A stretch of 64,000 nt of DNA from Yarrowia lipolytica. Lineage: Eukaryota; Ascomycota; Dipodascomycetes; Dipodascales. Location of the stretch: NCBI RefSeq assembly GCF_001761485.1, contig NC_090775.1:3231001-3295000 (forward strand). The letters run 5' to 3'. The position numbers and the translations under genes are program-made. Positions 20,281 through 30,794 of the stretch are shown here, piece by piece (positions within the stretch are counted from its first letter, which is position 1; the number at the start of each line of letters is the position of its first letter). Under the pieces are notes generated by a model that was not told where the DNA came from, did not search any database, and was given only the letters and a program-made list of their open reading frames with translations.

Positions 20281-21777
20281 ATGTCCGCTCGACGCTCGAG
20301 ACGCAATTTTGATGACGACACGGTGGAAGCGTCCAGTGACAGCGAAGGCAAAAAGCGCAAGTCACGGGCCGCCGACAAAGCAGCAGCCGTACCTGAAGAG
20401 GATGAGGAGGTCGAGGACTCGGATGGACTGGTGGAGTCCGAGGAGGTTACACGGTGCATTTGTGGCCACGAAGAGTTGCATCTGGACCGGGCTGCCAAGG
20501 CTCTGGAAATTGATCAGGGTCTGTTTATCCAGTGTGATTCTTGCTCTGTGTGGCAGCATGGCTACTGTGTGGGCATGTACCAGGAGTCTGAAGTTCCCGA
20601 TGTCTATTACTGTGAGAAATGCCGACCCGACCTCCATCAGATTTTCCTACGGCCAAGCGGCCAGACGTCCATCTACAACAAGTCTGCCGACGACGATGAA
20701 GACGAAGAAAACGAGGATGGCAACGATGAAGGCAATGGTAGCCGGGCTTCGGTCAAAGAAGAAGAGCTCCTCCCGCCAAAGCGTCAGCGCAGCAGCCGAG
20801 CGTCTTCTTCGACAGCCTCAGACAGCGGCACTGGTGCAACACGCGAGTCTGCCCGCGACCCTCCCCGAAGCAATGGAGAGGAGCCTGCAGCTGCTAGTGG
20901 CCCCAGACAACAGTCCGGGTCCACCCCCGAGCAGGGAGGAAAGCGAGGTACGGGTAGAAGTCGACGTCCCGATTCTGCTGCTTCTGCCGCTGGCTCTGCT
21001 GATGATGGCTCTGAAGACATCTCTGACGCAACTGGCGAGGCAGGCCGTGACTCAACTCGCAGCAGACGCAATTCGAGCTCTCGTCGTGAGATAACCACCT
21101 CGTCGCGACGTCGCAACAGAGACACATATGAGGAGACTCTCAAGCGGGTGCTTCAGGAGAGCGCCCGCGAAGCAGGCAAGGACAAGGAGGTCAAAGAGGA
21201 AACCACAACGAGCAAGAACTCTACGACCAACAACAATAACGCCACAGCCAACAACAGCAGCAGTAGCAAAAAGTCATCGCCTGAGACTACTGGCACTGCT
21301 TCTGGAGCAGCAGCTGCAACAAATGGAACAACCAACGGGTCAGCAGCAGCCTCGGGAACGTCGGAAACGCCGAAGCGGAAACGCGAACAGGAACTCCAGG
21401 CAAAGTCGGATATGGACGGCAGCGACTCGATGGACTCGCCTGTGGCCAAGGCCCGGAAAAAGCGCAAGACAAAGACGTCGGTGGGTGCTGGAGGAGCAGC
21501 CAACTCGCCGAAGCCGAAGGAGACACCCGAATACAATGACGAGCGGCCATCCAAGCCACGGGTACCTCATTCACGAACTACAATGAGCGAGATGCGACGA
21601 CGGGTAGCTGCGATACTGGAATTTATTGGCCGCACACAGATGGACATGGCCAGTGACCAGAACAAGATTGGAGATCAGGTGGTGCTTAGCTCCACCTCTG
21701 CAGATATGATGGATGGACTAACTCGCAAGCTGCTTCTGTGGGAACAGGAGTACGGTAGATATGGCGAGCGAAGGTGA
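20281..21777 (+). CDS. CTI6: PHD-finger protein Cti6-like, Rpd3L histone deacetylase component
   Basis: The protein has 498 residues from the ATG at 20281. A PHD finger spans residues 59-114 with the full C4HC3 ligand series: CIC, CDSC, HGYC and CEKC. Yeast Cti6 binds trimethylated H3K4 and links Rpd3-Sin3 with Cyc8-Tup1. The finger is followed by a long low-complexity region of acidic, Ser-, Asn- and Ala-rich runs (about residues 140-420). A conserved C-terminal part (MSEMRRRVAAILEFIGRTQ) follows. An in-frame ATG at 20212 would add 23 residues; I prefer 20281 because of the CACA-ATG-TCC context and because the extension is not conserved-looking. A CCCTAA motif lies near 20196. The PHD family call is certain; Cti6 orthology is probable. 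Confidence 0.85.
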   Translation: MSARRSRRNFDDDTVEASSDSEGKKRKSRAADKAAAVPEEDEEVEDSDGLVESEEVTRCICGHEELHLDRAAKALEIDQGLFIQCDSCSVWQHGYCVGMYQESEVPDVYYCEKCRPDLHQIFLRPSGQTSIYNKSADDDEDEENEDGNDEGNGSRASVKEEELLPPKRQRSSRASSSTASDSGTGATRESARDPPRSNGEEPAAASGPRQQSGSTPEQGGKRGTGRSRRPDSAASAAGSADDGSEDISDATGEAGRDSTRSRRNSSSRREITTSSRRRNRDTYEETLKRVLQESAREAGKDKEVKEETTTSKNSTTNNNNATANNSSSSKKSSPETTGTASGAAAATNGTTNGSAAASGTSETPKRKREQELQAKSDMDGSDSMDSPVAKARKKRKTKTSVGAGGAANSPKPKETPEYNDERPSKPRVPHSRTTMSEMRRRVAAILEFIGRTQMDMASDQNKIGDQVVLSSTSADMMDGLTRKLLLWEQEYGRYGERR

Positions 21778-22494
21778 TTAACAGAATATACTTAATTTAT
21801 TGTATCATTATTATTTAAAGGTATTTTGCCGTCGGAATAGCCGCTCCGCAAAAACCGTTGCACGTTGTGTGAGAGGAAACCTATTACAGGTAACAATTGG
21901 GGATGTGTCTCAATTTTGGGTATTGCGATAAGCTAATTGTAGCGGTTACTACCTGATCTACAATGTAGCTTAGTGTCGGTTATCGATCTCTATATTCGTA
22001 TATTAGATGCCAAGAACAAGAAGAATAATGTATGAAGTAGACATGTCATTTCGCTTAGGTGGTGCTGTGAGCCTTTGCGGGGGCCACTACAAATAATAGG
22101 GAAGTTTTGTATGCGTCTGCCATGTGCATTGCTCCGCTACTATTCACTTCAACATTCGACGCGTTTCTACAGTCATGGATGTGAGAGTGGCTGGGTTTAT
22201 ATTACGAAAAGGCTCCAATATGTTGAAACATTTAGTACAAGTACCTGTAGCTTGTTTTCTACTTCTCCCCATTTCTCCATCCCTCCAAGAACACTCCACA
22301 TCAAGCAATTAGCCGTTGGGAAAGCCGAAAGTACAAGTAAGGTAAGTTGACTTGAACTACAGGTACAGTATTAGCTGCCTCTAGGCTCTCTTATTTCTCC
22401 ACCCAAACGCGCACACCATCGTTCATACCGACTTTGACAAACGTCATTGTTCTTACACATACACATACAACATTCACCTTCTGAATTACACACA
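21778..22494. other. Intergenic CTI6 / fRMsr
   Basis: A 717-bp spacer carrying the promoter of the next gene. GTACAAGTA words lie at about 22235 and 22330. No gene was seen. Confidence 0.6.
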
Positions 22495-23019
22495 ATGGTC
22501 CATGCCGATTACTCTCGATTCTCGTCGGAATCAAAGTCCGAATTGTACGACACCATGGCCTCCAATGTGGAAGCTCTAGTTGATGGTCAGACCAATTGGG
22601 TGGCTAATCTTTCCAATGCCTCGTCGATCATCTGGCACGGTCTCAAATCGCTCCCCGAGCCATCCAGCGACATCAACTGGGCCGGCTTCTACGTGATTGA
22701 TCCTAAGAAGTCTGAACAGCTGATTTTGGGACCTTTCCATGGTCAGGTTGCATGTCAGGAGATCCCTCTGGGCAAGGGAGTGTGTGGAGTTGCTGCCAAG
22801 GAGCAGAAGACCCAACTGGTCAAGAATGTGGAGGAGTTTCCCGGGCACATTGCATGCGACGGAGTCACCAAGAGCGAGATTGTAGTTCCCATTGTGTTGA
22901 ACGGTAAGCTCTTCGGTGTCATTGATATTGACTGTGCCAGTCTAGAGGGATTCGACGAGGTGGACCAGCAGGGACTGGAGAAGATTGCCTTGATTCTGGC
23001 GAAGTCTTGTGAGTGGTAG
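22495..23019 (+). CDS. Free methionine-(R)-sulfoxide reductase, GAF domain
   Basis: A 174-residue single GAF-domain protein, orthologous in layout to yeast YKL069W (fRMsr), which reduces free Met-R-sulfoxide. The start is ATG 22495 (CACACA-ATG). The three cysteines of the fRMsr active site are present: C87 in VACQEI, C97 in KGVCGVA and C121 in IACDG. Other family blocks are NWAGFYV and SEIVVPI. There is no signal peptide, so it is probably cytosolic. It sits tail-to-tail with BET1, with 135 bp between stop codons. Confidence 0.95.
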   Translation: MVHADYSRFSSESKSELYDTMASNVEALVDGQTNWVANLSNASSIIWHGLKSLPEPSSDINWAGFYVIDPKKSEQLILGPFHGQVACQEIPLGKGVCGVAAKEQKTQLVKNVEEFPGHIACDGVTKSEIVVPIVLNGKLFGVIDIDCASLEGFDEVDQQGLEKIALILAKSCEW

Positions 23020-23154
23020 CGACCATTCAGATAAGTTATAATGTGTAGAAATCAATACGATACAGTGTCTCGTTGTATACATACAGTGCAGTCTATCAAT
23101 ACATAAATAAGTCCTAAATACTGGCTGGCCCAACCAGAAAGCAGTCCTCCACAA

Positions 23155-23686
23155 TCATCTCACCCAAACAAAGAAGAAACACAGGAAAATGAAGGCGAAG
23201 AGACCGAGCCAGACTCTCCAGCCAATACCGCTGTTGTCGGCCATGATCATCATTCGCTTGAAGGTGCCCTTGAGTTTCGTGGATGCATTTTCAAAAGTGT
23301 CCTCCAGGTTGTTGAGCAGGTGGCTGGAGTCCCGGATCTCCACTCCGATCTTGCTGGTCACGTCCTTCAGCAGCTGCACCTTAGCAGACAGACCCTCCAT
23401 TTGCTCGTCGTTCTGGGACTCCAACTGCGACAGCATCGACGTCGAGTACTGCTTGTGGCTTTTAGGATCGTACTCCTCCTGCTCGGGAACGTAGGGCTTG
23501 GCCTCTCCAAAGGACGAAGACGACCCGGCGTACGGCTGTGGAGGTTGAGGGGTGTTGATTCGAGAAGAAGCCTGGCTGGAGGCTGGTGATCCGTATTGTG
23601 CCGAGGAGGCAAAGAGTTGATGTCTGAGTTAGTTGCTGTGCACGGAAGAGAGCCTTCATCGCAATAGGTACTCACCTTGAGGTCAT
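23155..23686 (-). CDS. BET1: ER-Golgi Qc-SNARE Bet1, spliced
   Basis: Exon 1 is 11 nt (23676..23686). The intron is 52 nt (23624..23675; donor GTGAGT, acceptor CTAACTCAG). Exon 2 is 23155..23623. The 159-residue product starts MTSRHQLFASSAQYG. The N-terminal half is Ser/Pro-rich and the SNARE helix begins at TSMLSQLESQNDEQM. A C-terminal membrane anchor (WLGLFAFIFLCFFFVW) ends two residues before the stop. The SNARE helix lines up well with yeast Bet1, including LESQ-EEQM, LGDTF-like NLEDTF and KLKGTFKRMM. Bet1 works with Sed5, Bos1 and Sec22 in ER-to-Golgi vesicle fusion. The ORF alone, without exon 1, lacks an upstream ATG. Confidence 0.94.
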
Positions 23687-24463
23687 TGCTGTTTGTTGGT
23701 GCTGAGGTTCTTAGACTTTCACAAACCTCATGCACATGAACACGCAAAATAAAGACACGATTTGGTTCCCATGTTAGCCAAATAAGGTTTCGTTGAGCCC
23801 ACCTCGTGGTCATTATTTCGGTGGCGATAAGAGTCGTTGAAAAAAATGAGACATTGTAGTTGTTTTGACACGTCAATATTTTTGAGTCATGTTTTTCAAT
23901 TGTCAGAATATCATTTCTCCGGAGCTATTTAGTTTGTTTGCTGTGTCCACTGTAGAACACCTCATTCCTGCTTACTGCATGAAAAAAATGAGTGCGTTGT
24001 GTCGATAGTCGATATGAACTGAGGCCGACTCAGAGGCATAGAAGGAGTGGGTGATGGGTGGAGAGCAGGGTGACATGTCTATAGTGGTGTTTGTGGTATT
24101 GATTAAGCAGCACTTCAAGAGTGAGTATGCCGTATATTTTACTGTAGACTGACCGTGGCTATTTCGGCAGATTGGTTGATTATATTTCGAAATATTACAT
24201 AGATCAGAGTTAGAAGAAGTTTCTCATTCGCACAATACTATGAATAGTCTGTTACTCCATAGTCTCTATTTTTTATTATTATAATAACATAACTGTAGGT
24301 CTTCGGTCCTTCAAAACTACTTCACAGTAGTACAGCAGGTAGATGCCTCGCGCCATTACTCGTAATTGTAGTTCGTGAATAGAGTTCTGGTCCATTATCA
24401 ACGAACACATCTTGCTACAAGTAGGTAACATTCACAATCTGACAGAAAAGAAACATTCATACA
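23687..24463. other. Divergent promoter region BET1 / PAC3-like
   Basis: A 777-bp AT-rich region between head-to-head genes. No gene or RNA was recognised. Confidence 0.6.
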
Positions 24464-24862
24464 ATGATCCCTTCAAAACACACGACTATCAAAGATCTAG
24501 ACATTGTCACCTATGCATTCAACGACAAGATCTTCGTCAATATCCACAGCAAAGGAGCATACACTAGATCATACTATGTTCCCCTAAGACTATCTCCAGG
24601 CAATCAGTTCTTTGCACATACCGAATATGACGACGAAGGCGAAGACATCAGCAATCTGCCACTCACTCATCTCACTCCCATGTCGCTAATTGGAGGCTCC
24701 AATGCTGACACATTGGGTCAGATCATAGCTGTCCAGGTGGCGTCCCAGGTAGTCAAGGACTCGCCCACAGAGGTGCGAACTGTGTTTGTGTCCATCGGCC
24801 GAGTCAGTCAGGACGACTACGACGACGTTCTTGAGGGAGTCAAGCTTTGCCGTGTTTGGTAA
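24464..24862 (+). CDS. Proteasome assembly chaperone 3-like
   Basis: This 132-residue protein resembles PSMG3/PAC3 (yeast Irc25/Poc3). It has an N-terminal beta strand with FNDKIFVNI, then a central LTPMSLIGGSN segment, an alternating strand QIIAVQVASQVV and a terminal helix-strand ending in KLCRVW, which matches the CQVW end of PSMG3. PAC3 pairs with PAC4 to chaperone assembly of the 20S proteasome alpha ring. The similarity is structural and short; I cannot exclude another small alpha/beta family. The ATG at 24464 follows ACATTCATACA and needs no intron. Confidence 0.65.
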   Translation: MIPSKHTTIKDLDIVTYAFNDKIFVNIHSKGAYTRSYYVPLRLSPGNQFFAHTEYDDEGEDISNLPLTHLTPMSLIGGSNADTLGQIIAVQVASQVVKDSPTEVRTVFVSIGRVSQDDYDDVLEGVKLCRVW

Positions 24863-25581
24863 TTGATTATGGGTGTTGGATTGTGTGGAGGTGTGGGAGT
24901 GGTTGAAAAAGAGCCTTGTGACACCCGTCGATTCGTGTGCCTGCAGTGGGACTATCACCAGACTCTTTACGACGAGTCTGAGCTGTTATTTCTGCGGTTG
25001 ACTATGGTACAACTACAAGTACTGTCCTGTACTTGATAAAATGACAGTCGACCCGGTACACACAGTGTAAGCACGTTCATCAGTTGTGATCGACAGCACC
25101 TACTGCACCTACAGCACCCCCCTAGGAACACAGGTGCTACCGCGCCCATAGCCCACACTTGTGATCATTGCACCAGAGGACAACTGAACTAGAATAAAAT
25201 TTAATATCATTGCATGACTCTCGATCGGTCAGTCGAAGCGTGTTCTCTGATAAAGGCAAGCTGGGACAGAAACAGTGTGCCAGTACTTGTGGAGTAGAAC
25301 CGGCTAGTATGAGAAAGAACCTGAGCCAAAGAAATTGGTATGAAATCAATCTAAGAATATTGTATACATATATATCGACACAAGCACTGACACTCAATCT
25401 CTGACGCCCATTTGATTCATCTTTGCTCGATAGTCAATATTCTGGGTTTATGCAGCTTACATGCAGTCCTGTCGATTAACAATTAAATTCTGCTTCGATA
25501 TATATAAGGTCGAACCGCCTGGAATTACCGACGAACACCAAGCTTTTACTAACACTTTTTCGTTAACACACACAATACACA
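24863..25581. other. Intergenic with SDO1 promoter
   Basis: A 719-bp spacer. It holds two GTACTTGTA-type words (25014..25035) and the TATA box of SDO1 at 25498..25507. Confidence 0.6.
25498..25507 (+). promoter_or_regulatory. TATA box of SDO1
   Basis: ATATATATAA lies 75 bp upstream of the ATG at 25582. Confidence 0.6.
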
Positions 25582-26316
25582 ATGGCCGGAATTCAGCAAC
25601 CATCCGGACAGATCAAACTGACCAACGTGGCTCTTGTGCGACTCAAGAAGGGCCGAAAGCGATTCGAGATCGCTTGTTACCAAAACAAGGTCCAGGACTG
25701 GCGTAAGGGAGTGGAAACCGACCTTGATGAGGTTCTTCAGATCCCTCAAGTCTTTGTCAATGTCGGTAAGGGACAAACTGCGCCTCGAGACGACATGAAG
25801 GCCGCCTTTGGACATACTGACCAGGACAAGATCATTCTGGAGATTCTCAATACCGGAGAACTCCAGCTTGGAGAGAAGGAGCGACAGCAGCAGAGCAACC
25901 AGCTGCAAACGGAGATCATCCAGCTTGTGTCGCAAAAATGTGTCAACTCCAAGACCAAGCGACCTTATACTGCAACCATGATTGAGAAGGCTCTGATTGG
26001 AGAGCTCAAGTTCAACATTGTGCCCAAGAAATCCGCCAAGATCCAGGCCATGGATGCCATCAAGCTGCTGGTGGAGAAGCAGATCATTCCCATTGCTCGA
26101 GCTCGTATGCGAATTCGAGTGACTGGCGATGTCAAGAAGCTGGGGCTAGGAGAGAAGCTCAAGACCGATATGGGAGCCACAGTCGAGGAGGAGACCCACG
26201 ACGAGCTGGTCTGCTCCATTGATCCTGGTCAGTTCCGACCCGTGAACGAGTTTGTTTTGGCTGAGGTCAAGGGCAAGTGCAAGGTCGAGGTCATGGAGGT
26301 TGCTGTTCAGAATTAG
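25582..26316 (+). CDS. SDO1: Ribosome maturation factor Sdo1 (SBDS)
   Basis: This 244-residue SBDS protein, with the elongation-factor-like GTPase Efl1, releases the anti-association factor Tif6 from nascent 60S subunits. The N-terminal FYSH domain contains KKGRKRFEIACY, NKVQDWRKGVE, LDEVLQI and VFVNVGKGQ. The middle helical domain has the signature RPYTATMIEKAL. A C-terminal ferredoxin-like domain ends VEVMEVAVQN. The length agrees with the family (about 250). The leader ATACACAATG is a normal yeast start. Confidence 0.97.
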   Translation: MAGIQQPSGQIKLTNVALVRLKKGRKRFEIACYQNKVQDWRKGVETDLDEVLQIPQVFVNVGKGQTAPRDDMKAAFGHTDQDKIILEILNTGELQLGEKERQQQSNQLQTEIIQLVSQKCVNSKTKRPYTATMIEKALIGELKFNIVPKKSAKIQAMDAIKLLVEKQIIPIARARMRIRVTGDVKKLGLGEKLKTDMGATVEEETHDELVCSIDPGQFRPVNEFVLAEVKGKCKVEVMEVAVQN

Positions 26317-26757
26317 CCAGTGATCAGATGCCAAGCAACTGAAGCAACTACCCACAGTCTGACATGGTGCCCCAACAGCGAAGCGCAAGCTCTCTATGGG
26401 CCTCCACTTGGGCCTCCACTTGTCTCTTTAGGACATGGGACATGATATGCGTGTAGCCTATTCCTCGGGGCTCTCTGCATATGGGGAACATGCCACTGCT
26501 ACTTGTAGTACACAGATAGTTACAGTACTGTCAAAACACCATATATTTAATGTATATTTACAGAGCAATTGTGAAGGAAGTGGAAGAAAAGGTGTTTTTT
26601 TTGCTGTATAAAGTTGGTGTTCCAAGTAATTGGGGTAAAAAAGGGGTTCCCTGGTCGTCTTGTCACCTGGTACTGAATGTTGTTACAACAAAGTGCACAT
26701 ACTGTTCAAATGTCTGTCTAATAATCAATTTTCTATAAATACAAGGTACTAAAATAC
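26317..26757. other. Convergent 3' region SDO1 / SSA
   Basis: A 441-bp region with an exact 12-bp tandem duplication (GGGCCTCCACTT at 26398..26409 and 26410..26421). No gene was seen. Confidence 0.6.
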
Positions 26758-28719
26758 TTAGTCGACCTCCTCGACAGTGGGGCCCTCGCCGCCAGCGCCG
26801 GGAGGAGGAGCACCTCCAGCACCAGCACCGGGGAAGCCACCGGGGCCACCGGCACCAGGCATTCCGCCGGGAGCACCACCCTCGGCTCCGTAGAACTTCA
26901 TGAGGATAGGGTTGGCAACACCCTCAAGCTCCTTCTGCTTGTCGGAGTACTCCTCAGTAGCACCAGACTGGGTAGAGTCAAGGAACTCAATGGTCTCGTT
27001 GATGGCCTTCTCGAGCTTCTCTCGGTCAGCCTCGTCAACCTTCTCCTTGAACTTCTCTTCGGAGAGGGTGTTCTTGAGAGAGTAGGCGTAGGACTCGAGA
27101 CCATTCTTGGCGGCGATTCGAGCAGCCTCGGCCTCATCTTGCTCCTTGTACTTCTCAGCATCGTTGACCATTCGCTCAATATCCTCCTTGGAAAGTCGGC
27201 CTTTATCGTTGGTGATAGTGATCTGCTGAGTCTTACCGGTACCCTTCTCAACAGCGGAAACGTTGAGGATACCGTTGGCGTCGACGTCGAAGGTGACCTC
27301 AATCTGGGGGACACCTCGGGGAGCAGGGGGAATGCCGGACAGCTCGAACTTACCAAGGATGTTGTTATCCTTGGTCTGGGCTCGCTCACCCTCGAAGACC
27401 TGAATCAGGACACCGGGCTGGTTGTCAGCGTAAGTGGAGAAGGTCTCGGACTTCTTGGTGGGGATGGTGGAGTTTCGGGGGATGAGCTTGGTCATAACAC
27501 CACCGGCAGTCTCAATACCAAGAGAGAGAGGAGCAACATCGAGAAGGAGAAGATCCTGAGTGGAGGAAGAAGTATCTCCGGAGAGGATAGCGGCCTGGAC
27601 GGCAGCACCGTAGGCAACAGCCTCATCGGGGTTGATGGATCGGTTGGGCTCCTTACCGTTGAAGAAGTCAGAGACAAGCTTCTGGACCTTGGGGATTCGA
27701 GTGGAACCACCGACAAGAACGATCTCGTTGACGGCGGACTTGTCGATCTTGGAGTCTCGGAGGACCTTCTCGACGGGCTCGAGAGTACCTCGGAAGAGAT
27801 CCTGACAGAGCTCCTCGAATCGGGCTCGGGTGATGGAGGTGTAGAAGTCAATACCCTCGTAGAGAGAGTCGATCTCGATGGAGGTCTGGGCGGAAGAAGA
27901 CAGGGTTCGCTTGGCTCGCTCACAAGCGGTTCGCAATCGTCGGAGAGCTCGCTGGTTGGTGGAGATATCCTTCTTGTGCTTACGCTTGAACTCCTGGACG
28001 AAGTGGTTGACGAGTCGGTTATCAAAATCCTCACCACCAAGATGGGTGTCACCAGCGGTGGCCTTGACCTCGAAAATACCATCCTCGATAGAGAGGAGGG
28101 AGACATCGAAAGTTCCTCCACCAAGATCGAAGATGAGAACGTTTCGCTCACCAGCCTCCTTCTTGTCCAGACCGTAGGCAATGGCAGCTGCGGTAGGCTC
28201 GTTGATGATTCGCTGGACGTTGAGACCGGCAATAAGACCAGCGTCCTTGGTAGCCTGTCGCTGGGAGTCGTTGAAGTAAGCAGGGACAGTGATGACGGCA
28301 TCAGTGACCTTTCCACCGAGGTAGCCCTCAGCGGTCTCCTTCATCTTAGTGAGGATCATGGAAGAGATCTCCTCGGGGGTGAAGACCTTGGTCTCACCCT
28401 TGAACTCCACCTCGATGTTGGGCTTTCCTCCCTTGTCAACAATCTTGAAGGGGAAGTGCTTGGCATCGTTCTGGACCTCGGGGTCAGAGAACTTTCGGCC
28501 AATGAGTCGCTTGGCGTCGAAGACAGTGTTGGAGGGGTTCATGGCGGCCTGATTCTTGGCGGCATCACCAATGAGTCGCTCGGTATCAGTGAAGGCAACG
28601 AACGAGGGGGTGGTTCGGTTACCCTGGTCGTTGGCGATGATCTCGACTCGGTCGTTGGCAAAGTGAGCCACACAAGAGTATGTGGTTCCCAGGTCAATTC
28701 CTACAGATGTGTTAGGCAT
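26758..28719 (-). CDS. SSA: Cytosolic Hsp70 chaperone, SSA type
   Basis: The 653-residue protein has the complete Hsp70 layout. An N-terminal ATPase domain begins [16 protein letters not shown] and contains the phosphate loop [24 protein letters not shown] in part and [13 protein letters not shown]. The substrate-binding domain starts near [14 protein letters not shown] helical lid and a Gly/Pro-rich tail follow, ending in EEVD, the TPR co-chaperone docking motif of cytosolic members. There is no organelle presequence or HDEL, which supports the cytosolic SSA assignment over the Kar2 or Ssc1 types. The promoter carries a TATA box 54 bp from the ATG and an array of heat-shock elements. The antisense strand has a 530-codon open frame, a known by-product of Hsp70 codon bias. 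Confidence 0.97.
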   Translation of the reverse strand: MPNTSVGIDLGTTYSCVAHFANDRVEIIANDQGNRTTPSFVAFTDTERLIGDAAKNQAAMNPSNTVFDAKRLIGRKFSDPEVQNDAKHFPFKIVDKGGKPNIEVEFKGETKVFTPEEISSMILTKMKETAEGYLGGKVTDAVITVPAYFNDSQRQATKDAGLIAGLNVQRIINEPTAAAIAYGLDKKEAGERNVLIFDLGGGTFDVSLLSIEDGIFEVKATAGDTHLGGEDFDNRLVNHFVQEFKRKHKKDISTNQRALRRLRTACERAKRTLSSSAQTSIEIDSLYEGIDFYTSITRARFEELCQDLFRGTLEPVEKVLRDSKIDKSAVNEIVLVGGSTRIPKVQKLVSDFFNGKEPNRSINPDEAVAYGAAVQAAILSGDTSSSTQDLLLLDVAPLSLGIETAGGVMTKLIPRNSTIPTKKSETFSTYADNQPGVLIQVFEGERAQTKDNNILGKFELSGIPPAPRGVPQIEVTFDVDANGILNVSAVEKGTGKTQQITITNDKGRLSKEDIERMVNDAEKYKEQDEAEAARIAAKNGLESYAYSLKNTLSEEKFKEKVDEADREKLEKAINETIEFLDSTQSGATEEYSDKQKELEGVANPILMKFYGAEGGAPGGMPGAGGPGGFPGAGAGGAPPPGAGGEGPTVEEVD

Positions 28720-28772
28720 TTTTGTTGTTGAAATGTGTTGTAAGGATCGAATTGACCGGAGACCCCTGGGGC

Positions 28773-28780
28773 TATATATA
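28773..28780 (-). promoter_or_regulatory. TATA box of SSA
   Basis: TATATATA lies 54 bp upstream of the ATG at 28719. Confidence 0.65.
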
Positions 28781-28812
28781 CTTATCGCATGTCACGATGG
28801 ACCTGGTCTCTG

Positions 28813-29043
28813 GAACATTGGAGAATATCTAACTCTATGCGCCATATGCACGCCTAGAGCCTATCTAAAAGTCAATTAAGCGACTTGGAACCTGTTGGAA
28901 ATAATGTCGGGTGGTGGCAAACCCAATTGCGGAGGGCTGTGGAACTCCTTGGAAAAAAGGTGTTTAGGCACGCTGTACCTGGGAGAATCCCATGGAACAC
29001 TAGTGACAGCCCATCGGATTTTGTAGTGGTTTCTGGAACTTTC
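28813..29043. promoter_or_regulatory. Heat-shock element array of SSA promoter
   Basis: One perfect three-unit heat-shock element, TTCtgGAActTTC, lies at 29031..29043. Closer to the gene, four pairs of GAA are spaced exactly 10 bp start to start (28813/28823, 28888/28898, 28942/28952, 28985/28995), the periodicity of gapped Hsf1 sites. The first pair has TTG where TTC would complete the element. Confidence 0.7.
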
Positions 29044-30360
29044 CAGCCCGAATCGCCACCTTAATTGAACCCTTAGTAAAGCCGTTTGTTGTACATCACC
29101 CTCCAGGATAATCCGGCCTGCTCTGGTTGTTGCTGCTTTACTGTGCCAAGTGGTGTTCATATCCGATCAGGCGCTTCCACGAAGTGATGTCCTCTATGAG
29201 ACAATTTCCGAGCCGCATGGCACAAGAGCCGCTTAACCTTAGCATGACGTCAACAGGCTGGATTGTGTGGCGATGGGCGACTTGGATACATTTTCGAGCG
29301 GGGAAACGTTGGCGAGGCAGACACTGGTGCTGAGTTGATTTTGTCTCAGTCGCGTTTCCTACACCAAAAAACCTGGCTAGTTGGAGACTGTTGTTATGTA
29401 TACCACAAAAAATCGAATTAGAATTTTCCCTCACAAAGCACTCCGGAAGCACACCATGGTTGCTACCAAGAAGAGGGATTATTGTGGTAAGGTACTCGCA
29501 ATTGAATAAAAATAAGACTTGATCAGATATCTCTATTTCTGTGGGGAAATATTCCGCCTCAGCTTCCCCATGTTCTACTCAGGGATCATCAACCACACCC
29601 CTCAAGGACTTTCCGTAGTCACAATCCGGTCTACAGTAATATGTAATAACAGGCAACCGTAATTCTATTCCCCGGGAGTCTGAAAAAGGATGGAAGCTGG
29701 TAGAATTGGGTCGATGACTTGAGCTAATCATCCTTCTGACTCAACTCAGTTGACGGTCATCTGTTCCAGTGGTCATTGGAGCCCCTTGTCAAGTCCATGT
29801 AGCGCTATTTTCTCAGTCTCATGAGATATTTTTCCTATACTGATTTCTAGGCACACCCCCAGCGTGCATTGCTGCCTTATCTGTACACTGTGTACTGTAT
29901 GAGAGGAGCCCACATCCTTTTGTCCATAGGTCTTCCGGACCCTCGACATGATGCGGCTCGAAAATAGCACAAGTGATGAACAGCTACATTACGAGTGAGA
30001 CAAGAGTTTCGCTGAGACACGAAGGACAGACTCGAGGGCAGACACGACACGAGCAAAACACCTCCGCTAAATACTCCGCCCTGAAATCATTGTACATCTG
30101 TGGTGCCCCAAGATCGACGCCTGGCAACGCGCATGGGAGAAGTACAGAGAAGACTGGAGAACCGGAGGAGCGAACCTTGTGCGTTGTCAGGCTGTGGGTG
30201 AGTACTCCCTCACAATTGAAGGGGAGACGAGTGTGGCTGAGCCTGTCTTATTATGTCATAGTACAGAATATACATGATGTACCCACTCGTTGTGTTGAGG
30301 TACTTGTACGTTAATAGTACAAGTAGAATAAAGTGTCTAACCGGATATTTGGGGTAATTT

Positions 30361-30404
30361 CTTGTGGAACGCATCAATAGGTCTTGTGGAACGCATCAAT
30401 AGGT
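30361..30404. repeat. 22-bp perfect tandem duplication
   Basis: Two identical 22-bp units beginning CTTGTGGAACGCATC lie head to tail (30361..30382 and 30383..30404). Confidence 0.95.
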
Positions 30405-30794
30405 GATGAGACGAGTGGTGGGTTCCTGACGTACTTGTAACATGTTGACTGGGTCAGTTGTTATCGCTGGCAAAGGTTTGAAAGAACCAATCTCAACATT
30501 CATACCCGAAGTCCCATACACACTCAAATCAAGATCCATACTTGGGTCATCGCAAGAGCACAAAAAGTTGGCAAACTGGTGCTGAAAAGAAGAATGATGC
30601 CCAGAAACATTCCCGAATGCAGTACAATCACTTGTAATTGGCCCACAAATCTCAGGAAGCCTCGCTACAACGTCTTCTATCACGTTTTTGATTCTTAGCT
30701 AAAAAGCATGCGAACTGCATATCGAAATACCAGCGAAAAAAACTCTGATGTAAGCAGCCGTTCAAGCTGGTCGTGTCGTAGAGACCGTGCCTGA

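Larger units (their letters stand above)
28720..30794. other. SSA promoter and intergenic region
   Basis: A 2.1-kb stretch with the SSA promoter at its left end, a GTACTTGTAC-type cluster near 30300..30325 and a 22-bp tandem duplication at 30361..30404. Open frames on both strands (for example 30396..30683 minus, without an ATG start) are not convincing. The tRNA-Arg terminator run is at 30735..30741. Confidence 0.55.

Noticed and set aside
30396-30683. 95-codon minus-strand frame near tRNA-Arg
   Set aside because: It begins at GTG, has no domain and no splice partners.
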